A DNA stretch of 39,343 bases from a bacterium. GTDB lineage: Bacteria > CAIWAD01. The DNA lies in contig JAUXWS010000059.1 in NCBI GenBank assembly GCA_030685015.1, forward strand, positions 151,052 to 190,394, given 5' to 3'. The translations under genes were made by a program, and so were the position numbers. This document shows positions 1 to 9,937 of the stretch, in pieces (position 1 is the stretch's first letter; the number at the start of each line of letters is the position of its first letter). The notes under the pieces are model-generated. The model was not told the DNA's origin, did not search any database, and worked only from the letters and a program-made list of their open reading frames with translations.

Positions 1-57
1 CGCCACCCCATCATTTCCCTTGCTCCGCCCCGCCGCCTTTCCCTTCTTGTCGTCCGT

Positions 58-2499
58 ATGACACCACGAACCTTCATCCTGCCCGTGCTGCTGTTCATCC
101 TGTGCTTCACAGGCCCTGCCGCTGCCGCCATCCTGGAGGTTCCTGCCGGGCATGCCACCATTCAGGCGGCCCTGGATTCCTCGGCGGGCGGCGACACAGT
201 GCGCGTGGCGCGGGGCATCTGGGCCGAGCATCTCGTGGGACCCACCCACAGTGTCAGCTTGCTTTCCCACTACCCCTTCACGGGAGATACGCTGGATGTG
301 CAAGAGACGGTGCTGGATGGCCAGGGGAGCGGAACCATCCTGCGCGTGCGCGGCATCCTGCCGGATTCCCTCGTGCTGTGCGGATTCACGCTGGCCCATG
401 GCTTCGGCGTGGGCTACACGGGCGGGGCCCTGCAGCTGGAACCGGATGTCGCCCTCCATGTGTCCCACTGCCACTTTGAGGACAACCAGGGCGATCACCA
501 TGGCGCCGTCCTATGGACAGAAGGCGTGCTGCCAAACACGCGGGTCCGCCTGGACCACGTGACCTTGCACGACAATGCCCGCTCAGAGCAGCTGGACCCC
601 ATAAATTTCGGCATATACATCAAGACGGTTGAACCGGTGTGGATCTCGGACCTGAGCGTCTTGGCCATCGACAGCGGCTTCAATGCTGGGATACTTGTCA
701 ACAGGGCCGATACCTTGACCCTGAAGCGGGTGCGCGTTTCAGGCGCTCATGGCTTTCGCATTGGGGTGAGCAATGGCAACGTGCTGCTCATCGACTCCCT
801 GATCATGCGCGACATGCGGGTTGGAACCACCTATCTGCGCGCCGCGCAGGTGCAGGCCAAGCGCTTGCACTTCCTGGGGCTGGAGATGTGGGGTCAAACA
901 GGCATCAGATTGTGGGGCGACAGCTCCATCACGGTCGACTCCCTGGCCGTGCGGGGCTGCTGGACTCATGTGCCGCACTCAACAAGTCTCAGTGTGTTCA
1001 ACTTGCTGGTATTGGGCTGCATCAATGCCACCAGCACCCATCATTCGCGGCTCTCCCACTTCCAGTTCGTCGACAACCTGGGGGGCGACACCCTGGCCAT
1101 TCCCGGGCACAACATGATCACTGGCTTGTTCACGATTATCAATGCACGGGTAGAAGATGGTCTCGTCGCCGGCAATGTGATGCACCTGTGGGCCGCAACC
1201 CCAACAAGCATGGCAGCTGCAAACTATCCACTTATGTGGCTGCAGTACACAAGTGACCTTGATTCGGCGCGGGTGACACGCTGCGTCTTCGAGAACAACC
1301 TGGTGCTGGACCACGATGTCTATAGTCTGAACCCGACTGATTCACAACCCAACAACGACGGCCGCTCGCTGGGAGTCACCGTCAGTGGCAACGCCCAGAT
1401 GCATGTGCGACGCCTGGAGATCGACCACCTGCTCTTCCGCAATGAGCGCCAGCCTAATCATGTGCCGGAGGTGAGCGCAATCATGACCATGAGTGTGGGC
1501 TCGGCCTTTGAGGTCGACGCGCCGAGCAGCTTGGTGGAGATGATCCACATCCACGACATCGTGATGGACGGCATCGACGACGGTGGCATGTATCTGGGTC
1601 TTGGCGCCACGACGAACGTGGTGGAGCGTGTGACTTTGCGCGATGTGAAGCGCATGGGCATCTTCGCCGGCCAGACACAGGCCCAAGATCATCAGATTCG
1701 CAACATCTTTGTTGACGGGGTGGTGGAGCAGGACATGTATCTGTCCTATCCCTATGCCTGGAGTATGCAATCGGCTCTGTTGATCACGGACGCCTTTGTC
1801 ACATCAAACATCACCGTGGTGAACAGCAACCTGACGAACCTCCTATGCACATATGGCCCTTCGACGGGCATCCTGACGGCGAACAACACCTACACCTACT
1901 TCAACAATCCCTCCGGCGCCATCTACGGCAACCCGAGCTTTGCCTACTCGTTCGCGGACCAGACCTTGCCCGGCACCGGCAATCTGACGGGCAGCGATCC
2001 GCACTTCGACAATCTGCTGGGTGCGCCCTGGCTGGCCGCCGACTCGCCCTGCATCGACGCCGGCCATCCCGCCTCGGCCCTCCGAGACCGTCAGGACCCG
2101 GACAACCCCGGTTTCGCCTTGTGGCCCAGCCAGGGCACCCGGCGCAATGACATGGGCTTCACGGGCGGTCCCGGCGCAGCGGTTCTTGACACGGCCTGGG
2201 TGGCCCTGCCCCGCTGGGAGCCGCGCACCGAGCCCCAGGCCTTCACCCTGGGCGCGCCCTGGCCCAACCCATTCAACCCGGTGACACGCATCCCCGTCAC
2301 GCTTCTGCGTCCCATGCCCGTCCGCCTCGTTGTGCACAACCTGCTGGGGCAGCAGGTGGCCGTGCTGGTGGATGGCATCCTGCCGGCGGGCACGCACCAC
2401 CTGCCCTTCCACGCCGGCCACCTGGCCAGCGGGGTCTACCTGGTCACGCTGGAAGCGGCGGGGCGGGCGCAGACGAGGACGGTGACGCTGCTGCGGTAA
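58..2499 (+). CDS. Secreted parallel beta-helix repeat protein with C-terminal FlgD-like/T9SS-type sorting domain
   Basis: The 813-residue product begins with a clear signal peptide (hydrophobic residues about 5-23, ending near AAAA). The body carries degenerate repeats of the right-handed beta-helix type: 'ATIQAALDSSAGGDTVRVARG' style opening, then many short V-x-N/D turns such as 'HFEDNQGDHHGAV'. The last 90 or so residues hold the 'PWPNPFNPVTRIPVTL' box, 'LVVHNLLGQQVAVLV' and 'GVYLVTLEA', the hallmark of C-terminal sorting domains of the FCB group, so the protein is probably delivered to the cell surface or released. The substrate or ligand is not evident, and no catalytic motif could be assigned. 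No good Shine-Dalgarno precedes the ATG at 58, but the signal peptide fixes that start. Confidence 0.85.
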   Translation: MTPRTFILPVLLFILCFTGPAAAAILEVPAGHATIQAALDSSAGGDTVRVARGIWAEHLVGPTHSVSLLSHYPFTGDTLDVQETVLDGQGSGTILRVRGILPDSLVLCGFTLAHGFGVGYTGGALQLEPDVALHVSHCHFEDNQGDHHGAVLWTEGVLPNTRVRLDHVTLHDNARSEQLDPINFGIYIKTVEPVWISDLSVLAIDSGFNAGILVNRADTLTLKRVRVSGAHGFRIGVSNGNVLLIDSLIMRDMRVGTTYLRAAQVQAKRLHFLGLEMWGQTGIRLWGDSSITVDSLAVRGCWTHVPHSTSLSVFNLLVLGCINATSTHHSRLSHFQFVDNLGGDTLAIPGHNMITGLFTIINARVEDGLVAGNVMHLWAATPTSMAAANYPLMWLQYTSDLDSARVTRCVFENNLVLDHDVYSLNPTDSQPNNDGRSLGVTVSGNAQMHVRRLEIDHLLFRNERQPNHVPEVSAIMTMSVGSAFEVDAPSSLVEMIHIHDIVMDGIDDGGMYLGLGATTNVVERVTLRDVKRMGIFAGQTQAQDHQIRNIFVDGVVEQDMYLSYPYAWSMQSALLITDAFVTSNITVVNSNLTNLLCTYGPSTGILTANNTYTYFNNPSGAIYGNPSFAYSFADQTLPGTGNLTGSDPHFDNLLGAPWLAADSPCIDAGHPASALRDRQDPDNPGFALWPSQGTRRNDMGFTGGPGAAVLDTAWVALPRWEPRTEPQAFTLGAPWPNPFNPVTRIPVTLLRPMPVRLVVHNLLGQQVAVLVDGILPAGTHHLPFHAGHLASGVYLVTLEAAGRAQTRTVTLLR

Positions 2500-2507
2500 G
2501 GCGGGGC

Positions 2508-2552
2508 GGACAGTCCTCCCGGGACAGTTTCCTCCCGGGACAGTCTCCTCCC
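2508..2552. repeat. Tandem 16-bp repeats with GGGACAGT core
   Basis: Three successive units of the form (g)ggacagtYtcctccc lie at 2508-2520, 2521-2536 and 2537-2552. A fourth GGGACAGT at 2553 leads into the palindrome that follows. The array sits directly after the stop codon of the beta-helix gene. There are no spacers, so it is not a CRISPR. Confidence 0.8.
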
Positions 2553-2553
2553 G

Positions 2554-2585
2554 GGACAGTCTGTGGACTGTCCGCAGACTGTCCC
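2554..2585. repeat. 32-bp near-palindromic dispersed repeat (copy 1)
   Basis: The element starts ggacagtctg and ends cagactgtccc; its arms pair over 10 bp and then continue through ggac/gtcc in the middle, with one T/G mismatch. An exact copy lies at 39311-39342. A REP-like intergenic element or bidirectional terminator is the simplest reading. The rest of the gap up to 2826 shows no gene, tRNA or convincing promoter that I can see. Confidence 0.85.
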
Positions 2586-2826
2586 CTGCCCATCCGGGCG
2601 CACAGATCATCCCTCTCACAGCCCGCAACCGCCGTCACTCCTCGGCCGGGGTCGAGGCGCCTGGACACCCGCCTGCCGCAGGGTCGCCGCGTCCAGGGTC
2701 CGTCGCGGGTGGATGGTACACTCCATGGCCTGGGCCAGGGGGAGGGCCGGGGCGGGGGGAATGAGGGCCGCTCCCGCCGCGTCAGACGCGTGTCCTACTT
2801 TCGCGGTCAGGAGCAAGGAGTTTTCC

Positions 2827-4098
2827 GTGGTGCGCATGGTCAAACGAGTCCTCTGGTGGATGCTGCCGGTCCTGGCGCTGGCGGCGGGGTGGTGGTACTG
2901 GCAGGGGTGGACGGCGGGCGAGGCCCCCCAGTGGCGCCTGGTGGAGGTGAGCCGCGGGGACGTCACGGCCACGGTGGGGGCCACCGGCACCCTGGGCGCC
3001 ATCCGCACGGTGGAGGTGGGCACCCAGGTCTCGGGCCAGATCGTCGAGCTGAAGGCCGACTTCAACGACCGCGTGCGCCAGGGCCAGCTCATCGCCCGCC
3101 TGGACGACACCCTGCTCGAGCAGGCCGTGCGCCAGGCCGAGGCGGACCTGGTGCGGGCCGAGGCGGACTTGGTCTACAAGCGCTATCTGCTGGAGCAGGC
3201 GGAGACCCTGCGCGCCGCCGCCAGCCTGGCCGAGAGCGATTTGCGGGCGGCCGCCCTGGCCGTCGCCCAGGCCGAGGCCACGCGCATTTCGGCCGATGCC
3301 GGACTGGACCGCGCCCGCCGCAACCTGTCCTATGCCGAGATCGTGGCGCCCATCAGCGGCATCGTCATCAACCGCAACGTGGAACTGGGACAGACTGTGG
3401 CGGCCAGTTTGCAGGCGCCGCAGCTTTTTCTCATCGCGGAAAGCCTGGAGCGCATGCAGATCCTGGCCTCGGTGGACGAGAGCGACATCGGGCGGGTGCG
3501 GGAAGGTCAGCTGGTGGAGTTCACCGTCCAGGCCTGGCCGGAGCGCCGCTTCGGCGGGAAGGTGCGCCAGATCCGCATGCAGCCCGCCACGAGCGAGAAC
3601 GTGGTCAATTACACGGCGGTGGTGGAGGTGGACAACCCCGGCGGCGTGCTCATGCCGGGCATGACCGCCACCCTTGATTTCATCGTGGACCGGGCCGCGG
3701 AGGTCTTGCTCGTGCCCAACGCCGCCCTGCGCTTCCGCCCCTCCGAGGAGCTGCTGGCCCAGCTGCGGCAGGAGCGCCAGGCCCGCCGGGACAGCAGCGC
3801 GGTCCCGGGAGATGCGCGGCGGGACAGCGCGGGTGGCGGACAGCGTCAGCCGGGCATGGCCCGCGGCGGCGTGACCGATGGCAGTGTGTTGTGGGTGCTT
3901 GTCGAGGGACGTCCCCGGCCGCTCCGCATCAAGACGGGCCTGACCGACGGCAGCCGGACGGAGGTGAGCGGCGAAGGCCTGGCGGTGGGCCTTCAGGTGA
4001 TCGCCGGCCAGTTGAGCAGCGGCGCCGCGACGGGAACGGCCAGTCCCTTCCAGACGCAGCAGGCCGCCCAGCCGGGACCGCCGCGGGGAGGCTTCTGA
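2827..4098 (+). CDS. MacA/HlyD-type periplasmic adaptor subunit of an ABC efflux system
   Basis: This 423-residue adaptor has an N-terminal membrane anchor (about residues 8-25, LWWMLPVLALAAGWWYW). It is followed by a lipoyl-like half ('GTLGAIRTVEVGTQVSGQIV'), an alpha-helical coiled-coil hairpin rich in A/E/L (about 95-170), the second lipoyl half ('APISGIVINRNVELGQTV') and beta-barrel and membrane-proximal domains ('VPNAALRFRP'). I chose GTG 2827 (or GTG 2830) because AAGGAG at 2815-2820 lies just upstream. The open frame runs back to an ATG at 2563, but that extension begins inside the palindromic repeat and is unlike any adaptor. A low-complexity stretch of R/D/S/G (about 320-350) is inserted late. 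The ATPase and permease follow immediately. A TolC-type outer-membrane partner is not in this window. Confidence 0.88.
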   Translation: MVRMVKRVLWWMLPVLALAAGWWYWQGWTAGEAPQWRLVEVSRGDVTATVGATGTLGAIRTVEVGTQVSGQIVELKADFNDRVRQGQLIARLDDTLLEQAVRQAEADLVRAEADLVYKRYLLEQAETLRAAASLAESDLRAAALAVAQAEATRISADAGLDRARRNLSYAEIVAPISGIVINRNVELGQTVAASLQAPQLFLIAESLERMQILASVDESDIGRVREGQLVEFTVQAWPERRFGGKVRQIRMQPATSENVVNYTAVVEVDNPGGVLMPGMTATLDFIVDRAAEVLLVPNAALRFRPSEELLAQLRQERQARRDSSAVPGDARRDSAGGGQRQPGMARGGVTDGSVLWVLVEGRPRPLRIKTGLTDGSRTEVSGEGLAVGLQVIAGQLSSGAATGTASPFQTQQAAQPGPPRGGF

Positions 4099-4100
4099 AG

Positions 4101-4849
4101 ATGGACGGCGCCCCCCGGCCGGTGATCCAGGTGGAGGCCCTGGCCCGCACCTATACCACGGGCAGCACGGCCGTGCAGGCCTTGCGCGGCGTGGATCTGG
4201 AGGTGCGGCCAGGCGAGATGCTGGCGATCATGGGCGCCTCGGGCAGCGGCAAGTCCACCCTGATGAACCTGCTGGGATGTCTTGACTCGCCCAGCGCCGG
4301 CCGTTATTGGCTGGACGGCGTGCGGGTGGACGTGCTGGGGCGCAACGAGCTGGCCGACATCCGCAACACGCGCATCGGCTTCGTTTTCCAGGGCTTCAAC
4401 CTGCTGGCCCGCACCAGCGCCCTGGACAACGTGGAGCTTCCCCTTCTTTACAACCATCACGGGCGGCGCATGAACCGCAAACGCGTGGCCATGGAGGCGC
4501 TGGCGAGCGTGGGCCTGGCCGACCGCATCCACCACGAGCCGAGCGAGTTGTCGGGCGGTCAGCAGCAGCGCGTGGCCATCGCGCGCGCCCTCGTCATGAA
4601 ACCCGCCATCCTGCTTGCCGACGAGCCCACGGGCAACCTGGACAGCCGCACCTCGCTGGAGGTGATGGCCCTCTTCCAGCAGCTCAACCGGGAGGGCGTG
4701 ACCATCCTGCTCGTCACCCATGAGCATGACATCGCCCAATGCGCCACCCGCCTGGTCGAACTGCGTGATGGCCTCATCCTGCGCGACCTGCCGGTGACGG
4801 ATCGGCGCGACGCCGAGGCGGAGTTGCGCGCGGTGGGAGAAATCGTGGC

Positions 4850-4853
<4 letters not shown>
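4101..4853 (+). CDS. MacB-type ABC transporter ATP-binding protein
   Basis: The 250-residue ATPase carries Walker A 'GASGSGKST' (about residues 44-52), Q-loop 'FVFQGFNLL', signature 'ELSGGQQQRVAIARAL', Walker B 'ILLADEPTGNLDS' and switch histidine 'LLVTHEHD'. This is the MacB/LolD/FtsE class that energises tripartite efflux or lipoprotein-release permeases. The start at ATG 4101 has GGGGAG at 4085-4090 and lies 2 nt after the adaptor stop; the frame is open further upstream, but only in the shadow of that gene. Its stop overlaps the permease start as ATGA (4850-4853), implying translational coupling. Substrates of such systems include antibiotics, lipopeptides and siderophores; none is indicated here. 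Confidence 0.93.
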
Positions 4854-6067
<1,214 letters not shown>

Positions 6068-6240
6068 GGTATTCGAGACGAAATTGGTCCATTCTTTCCA
6101 GTCAGCAAGATTTTACCCGCCCAGCCCAGCCTGCTGAACGCCCAACTTGTTGGAATGCAAATACTTACCTGCATGTGCTTGACTTCCGGGAGCCATTCGT
6201 CACGTTTATGTCGATTCACACCAACCCCCCCGGAGGATCC

Positions 6241-7413
6241 ATGCGCAACTCGTTTCAGGCCGTAGGCCTCTTCGTCGTCTGTGCCCTTGCCTTTGCTTCT
6301 CCCCAACAGGTCCAGGATCTCACCATCACGCCCAGCTGGGCGGGGACCATCCTGGTCTGGTCGCCTGTCAACCTGGATGTCCAGGGTCAGCCCATCATCG
6401 GCGTGTCCTATGATGTTCATCGCCACAGCGGTCCCTATTTCCTGCCCAATGCGAACACGCACCTGGGCAACACGCCGAACACCTTCTTCCAGGACGTGGA
6501 GGCGGCCAGCGAGGCCTTCTACCGCGTGGTGGTGCGAGGTTATCCCATTCCCCAGCCCGACCTGGTGACGGTGCCGGCCGGCAGCTACCTCCAGGGCGAG
6601 GACCAGATGGCCATGCCGGTCCATGTCACGCTTCTGACGAACGCCTTCGCCCTCGGACGGCGCGAGGTGACGAACGGGGAGTACCTGCTGGCCGCGCAGT
6701 GGGCCCTTGACCAGGGCCGGGCCACGCTCGTGGACGGCGACCTGATGTCCAACGGCAAGGCCCTGCTCATGACGTCGGACCCGGCCTGCGAGATCACGCA
6801 CGGGGAGGATGGCCTGGCCTTCCGCTCCAGCACCCTCGCCACCCAGGCCTATCCCAATGGCTACGACCCGACCCATCACCCGGTCAAGATGGTCACCTGG
6901 CGCGGCACCGCCTCCTATTGTGACTGGCTCTCCCTCATGAGCGGCCTCGATCCCTATTACCAGGACGACTTCGACACCCTGCCGGACGGGCGCGATCCTT
7001 ACGCCGCGACAGGTTATCGGCTGCCCACCGAGGCGGAGTGGGAATACGCGGGGCAGCACGACAACGACCGCATCTACCCCTGGGGCAACCAGAACCCCAA
7101 TTGCACGCGGACCATCTACTCAAGCTGCCTGACCTGGACGATGCCGGTGGGCAGCAAGCCCACGGGTGTCAGCGCCCTGGGCCTGCTCGACATGGCGGGC
7201 AACGTCTACGAGTGGTGCAACGATTGGTCCGGCGACTACGCGGAGGAGACTGTGACCAATCCGGTGGGCGCGCTCTCGGGGGTCCAGCGCATCGTGCGCG
7301 GCGGCGGGTGGACCAGCTTGTCCAACCAGCTGCGGCTCTCCCAGCGTTACCACAACGAACCGCTGAACTATTACCACGGGCTGGGCTTCCGGGTCTGCCG
7401 GACGCTGCCTTAG
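6241..7413 (+). CDS. Secreted SUMF1/formylglycine-generating-enzyme-fold protein
   Basis: The 390-residue product has a signal peptide (about 1-20, 'AVGLFVVCALAFASP'). A short beta-rich, fibronectin-III-like segment follows (about 24-105), then a SUMF1/FGE-sulfatase domain recognised by 'VPAGSYLQGED', 'RREVTNGEYL', 'GYRLPTEAEWEYAGQ', 'YPWGNQNP', 'GLLDMAGNVYEWCNDW' and 'RIVRGGGW'. The paired cysteines that perform formylglycine chemistry in true FGE are not visible near the C-terminus, so a ligand-binding or structural role is more likely than sulfatase activation. The start ATG 6241 has GGAGG at 6232-6236; the frame opens earlier, but only the 6241 start gives a signal peptide at the terminus. 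The 173-nt leader is AT-richer than its surroundings. Confidence 0.85.
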   Translation: MRNSFQAVGLFVVCALAFASPQQVQDLTITPSWAGTILVWSPVNLDVQGQPIIGVSYDVHRHSGPYFLPNANTHLGNTPNTFFQDVEAASEAFYRVVVRGYPIPQPDLVTVPAGSYLQGEDQMAMPVHVTLLTNAFALGRREVTNGEYLLAAQWALDQGRATLVDGDLMSNGKALLMTSDPACEITHGEDGLAFRSSTLATQAYPNGYDPTHHPVKMVTWRGTASYCDWLSLMSGLDPYYQDDFDTLPDGRDPYAATGYRLPTEAEWEYAGQHDNDRIYPWGNQNPNCTRTIYSSCLTWTMPVGSKPTGVSALGLLDMAGNVYEWCNDWSGDYAEETVTNPVGALSGVQRIVRGGGWTSLSNQLRLSQRYHNEPLNYYHGLGFRVCRTLP

Positions 7414-7417
7414 GGGG

Positions 7418-7442
7418 GCTTTCGCCCCAACAGGGCGAAAGC
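7418..7442. terminator. Terminator-like hairpin after the SUMF1-fold gene
   Basis: A perfect 10-bp stem (7418-7427 with 7433-7442, gctttcgccc/gggcgaaagc) closes a 5-nt loop, starting 5 nt after the stop codon. There is no T-tract, so it may stabilise the 3' end or act with Rho rather than as a classical intrinsic terminator. Confidence 0.55.
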
Positions 7443-7465
7443 GCCAGGTCCACAGGTGGCGGACA

Positions 7466-7732
7466 TTGTCGCGGCGGGATGAGTGCCGGTTCTGGGCCAC
7501 CCACTCCGGCGCCAAACTGGACCTGCTGGTGGTGCGCGGCCAAGCCCGGTGGGGTTTCGAAATCAAGCGCACCAGTTCCCCCCGCCTGACGCGCTCCCTG
7601 GCTTCGGCACGGGAGACGCTGCACCTGGACCGGGCCTTCCTGGTCCACGTCGGCGAGCACAGCTTCCCCCTGGCGGAAGGTTTGCAGGCCCTGGCCTTTC
7701 ACCGCTTGGAGATGGAACTGCAACGCTTGTAG
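7466..7732 (+). pseudogene. C-terminal remnant of a DUF4143-family ATPase
   Basis: About 88 residues match only the tail of the DUF4143 ATPase family: 'WATHSGAKLDLLVVRG', 'WGFEIKRTSSPRLTRSL', 'FLVHVGEHSFPLAEGLQAL'. The same blocks occur in order in the intact minus-strand gene at 7828-9027 ('GGGAELDLLLVWPSG', 'WAVEIKRSLAPRPTRGF', 'YPGSEAYPLGEGVEV'). No AAA domain or Walker motif precedes it, the only in-frame start is a TTG without a ribosome-binding site, and the coding frame runs straight into the upstream hairpin. It is therefore a decayed fragment of a second copy, convergent with the intact one. Expression as a small protein cannot be excluded. Confidence 0.75.
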
Positions 7733-7827
7733 CGGATTCAGCCTTGTCATCGGCAGCCGCTGCTCGCCACCCGTGCGGCAACAAGTCGAGCTGGCAATCG
7801 CACAGTTGAGGTTGAAAACTCGACACG

Positions 7828-9027
7828 TCATGTTTGGATTTCAGCCCCTGGTTCTGTTCCACATCCACCACGGGTCAGTCGTCGCATGAGGTCCACCAAT
7901 GAGACGACCTCCACACCTTCGCCCAGCGGATAGGCCTCGCTGCCCGGGTAAACGATGAAGCGGCCCTCCGGCTGAAGGTCCGCACAACTGGAATGGAAAC
8001 CCCGGGTGGGCCGAGGCGCCAAGCTGCGTTTGATCTCCACCGCCCACTTGCGGCCGCTGGGCCAAACCAGCAGGAGGTCCAGCTCCGCGCCACCGCCGGT
8101 CCTGAAGTGGTAGGCCTGCACGCCCTCCGGAACCGCCGACAGCAGATTTTCCACCACGTGGCCTTCCCAGGACGCCCCGGCCACGGGGTGTCCCAGCACG
8201 GCGTCGCGATCCCCCAGCCCCAGCAGGGCGTGGACCCAGCCGCTGTCCCGCCAGTAGAGCCTGGGCGATTTGACCAGCCGCTTGCCGGTGTTGGCATGCC
8301 AGGCCGGCAGACGGCGCAGCAGGAGCAGGTCCACCATCAGGTCCAGGCACGAGTTGATCGTCCGCACATCCATGCCCAGACTGCGGGCCAGGGTGGCCGC
8401 GTTGTGCAGCCCGCCTTGCTGGTGGGCGAGCATGGTCCAAAGGCGACGCAGCGTCTCGGCGGGCAGGCGGCTGCCGAAGCGCGGGATCTCGTGTTCCAGG
8501 TAGCTGCGCAGGAAACTCTGCCGCCAACGCAGGCTGGCGGCGTCACTGGCGGCCAGGAAGCTTGACGGGTAACCGCCGCGGATCCACAGCGGCTCGTCCG
8601 GATCCGCCTGGGTCTCCAGGGCGGTGAAGGGACCCAGCTCCATGTAGGAAATCCGGCCGGCCAGGGACTCCCCGGCGCGGCTGAGCAGGTCCAGGGAGGC
8701 CGACCCCAACAGCAGGTAACGGCCCGCGCCGTGGCCTTCCCGCCGCGCCCGGTCGATGAGCCCGCGCAGCACGGGAAAAAGGTCGGGCGTCCGATGCACC
8801 TCGTCCAGGATCACCAGACGGGAAAGGTGGCCGGCCAAATACAGTTCAGGCTGGGCCAGCCGGCCGCGGTCGGCCTCCGATTCCAGATCCAGGTACAGGG
8901 CGTCACGTTCCCGGGCCAGTTCCAGGGCCAGGGTGGTCTTGCCCACTTGGCGGGGGCCCAGCAAGGCCACGGCCGGCGCCTCGTTCAGGCGTTCACGCAG
9001 GATGGCTAGCAGCGTTCGTATCTTCAT
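7828..9027 (-). CDS. AAA-family ATPase with C-terminal DUF4143 domain
   Basis: The 399-residue protein has an N-terminal AAA-type domain with Walker A 'GPRQVGKTTLA' (about 24-34) and Walker B 'LVILDEVHRTPDL', a 'LLLGSASLDLL' sensor strand, then the DUF4143 region. The latter contains a PD-(D/E)xK-like 'AELDLLLV...WAVEIKRS' arrangement. Family members are widespread accessory ATPases, often proposed to be toxin-antitoxin- or defence-related, without a settled function. The start is uncertain: ATG 9027 gives the usual short lead-in (MKIRTLL), while ATG 9054 and TTG 9063 are also in frame; none has a clear ribosome-binding site. An inverted repeat at 9031-9062 covers the alternative starts and may be an operator. 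Its only relative here is the remnant at 7466-7732. Confidence 0.85.
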   Translation of the reverse strand: MKIRTLLAILRERLNEAPAVALLGPRQVGKTTLALELARERDALYLDLESEADRGRLAQPELYLAGHLSRLVILDEVHRTPDLFPVLRGLIDRARREGHGAGRYLLLGSASLDLLSRAGESLAGRISYMELGPFTALETQADPDEPLWIRGGYPSSFLAASDAASLRWRQSFLRSYLEHEIPRFGSRLPAETLRRLWTMLAHQQGGLHNAATLARSLGMDVRTINSCLDLMVDLLLLRRLPAWHANTGKRLVKSPRLYWRDSGWVHALLGLGDRDAVLGHPVAGASWEGHVVENLLSAVPEGVQAYHFRTGGGAELDLLLVWPSGRKWAVEIKRSLAPRPTRGFHSSCADLQPEGRFIVYPGSEAYPLGEGVEVVSLVDLMRRLTRGGCGTEPGAEIQT

Positions 9028-9030
9028 GTG

Positions 9031-9062
9031 TGCAAATCTGACATCACGATGCATGATTTGCA
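9031..9062. promoter_or_regulatory. Inverted repeat TGCAAATC-N16-GATTTGCA upstream of the DUF4143 ATPase gene
   Basis: Perfect 8-bp arms at 9031-9038 and 9055-9062 flank a 16-bp centre containing a smaller palindrome around atgcat. The site abuts the 5' end of the minus-strand ATPase gene and is clearly AT-richer than the flanking DNA, which fits binding by a dimeric regulator. Function is inferred from position and symmetry only. Confidence 0.45.
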
Positions 9063-9161
9063 AGGATAAATTCTTGATCTTCCAGGCGGAAGCCGGGCCG
9101 GTGCCTGGACGCGTCGGGAAAACGCCCGTCAGACTGCCGAAACGATCCAGGGAGAGTGAGG

Positions 9162-9830
9162 ATGATCAAGGCACTGTTCTGGGACAACGACGGCATCCTG
9201 GTGGACACGGAGCGCCTCTACTTCCAGGCCACCCGGGAGTCGCTGGGTTCGGTGGGCATCGACCTCAGCCCGGCGCAGTACCTGGAGTGGTTCATGGTCC
9301 AGGGCTGCGGCGCCTGGCACCTTGCGGAGGAACGGGGTCTCGCGCCCGAGGCCGTCGAGGCCTTGCGCCGGGAGCGCAACGAGCGCTACCACGAGCTGCT
9401 GCGCCGGGAGGACCTGGTCATCCCCGGCGTGCGGGAGGTGCTGGAAACGTTGTTCGGCAGGTTCACCATGGGGATCGTCACCAGCTCCGAGAGGGAGCCC
9501 TTTGAGATCATCCACCGCCGGGCGGGGCTGCTACCCTTCTTCCAGTTCGTCCTGGCCCATGGCGACTTCACCCATAGCAAGCCCCACCCCGAGCCGTACC
9601 TGCGGGCGCTGGAACGCAGCGGCTTCCGCCAGGACGAGTGCCTGGTCATCGAGGACACGGAGCGCGGCCTCGCCGCTGCCACGGCCGCCGGCCTGCGCTG
9701 CGTGGTGGTGCCCACGGAACTCGCACGCGGCTGCGCCTTCCACGGAGCGTGGCGCGTCCTGGAGATCCTTGCAGATCTCCTCGACCTCCTGCCTGACTCC
9801 GCCGACGCGGAGCGGCCCTGCGACACCTGA
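9162..9830 (+). CDS. HAD-superfamily hydrolase (phosphoglucomutase/phosphatase-like)
   Basis: The 222-residue protein has HAD motif I 'FWDNDGILVDTE' (residues 6-17; the nucleophile and acid/base are the two Asp of DND), motif II 'IVTSSEREP', motif III Lys in 'HSKPHPEPYLRAL', and motif IV 'CLVIEDTERGLAAATAAG'. The alpha-helical cap between motifs I and II is of the beta-phosphoglucomutase/phosphoglycolate-phosphatase subclass (C1). The substrate is probably a small phosphorylated metabolite; it cannot be named from sequence. ATG 9162 is preferred over GTG 9156 because GGAG at 9151-9154 then has correct spacing. It stands alone between the divergent ATPase gene and icmF. Confidence 0.88.
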   Translation: MIKALFWDNDGILVDTERLYFQATRESLGSVGIDLSPAQYLEWFMVQGCGAWHLAEERGLAPEAVEALRRERNERYHELLRREDLVIPGVREVLETLFGRFTMGIVTSSEREPFEIIHRRAGLLPFFQFVLAHGDFTHSKPHPEPYLRALERSGFRQDECLVIEDTERGLAAATAAGLRCVVVPTELARGCAFHGAWRVLEILADLLDLLPDSADAERPCDT

Positions 9831-9937
9831 GGCCGGGCAGCATGCTCCCTTCCCGCTGGTGCGAACCTGGCCTCCGGAGGGTGAAAGCCGCGCTGTGGTA
9901 GATTCTGGCCAAAGGGTCCAATCCGCGAGTTCACACC

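Noticed and set aside
2508-2585. CRISPR array
   Set aside because: Repeats are contiguous 16-bp units without spacers, and no cas genes are present.
2563-2826. N-terminal extension of the MacA-type adaptor starting at ATG 2563
   Set aside because: It starts inside the dispersed palindrome and has Pro/Arg-rich noncoding character. The ribosome-binding site at 2815-2820 and the membrane anchor place the real start near 2827.
6179-6210. Promoter before the SUMF1-fold gene (TTGACT at 6179 with TTTATG at 6205)
   Set aside because: The spacer would be 20 nt and the -10 is poor. The region is AT-richer and may well contain a promoter, but this match is not good enough to report.
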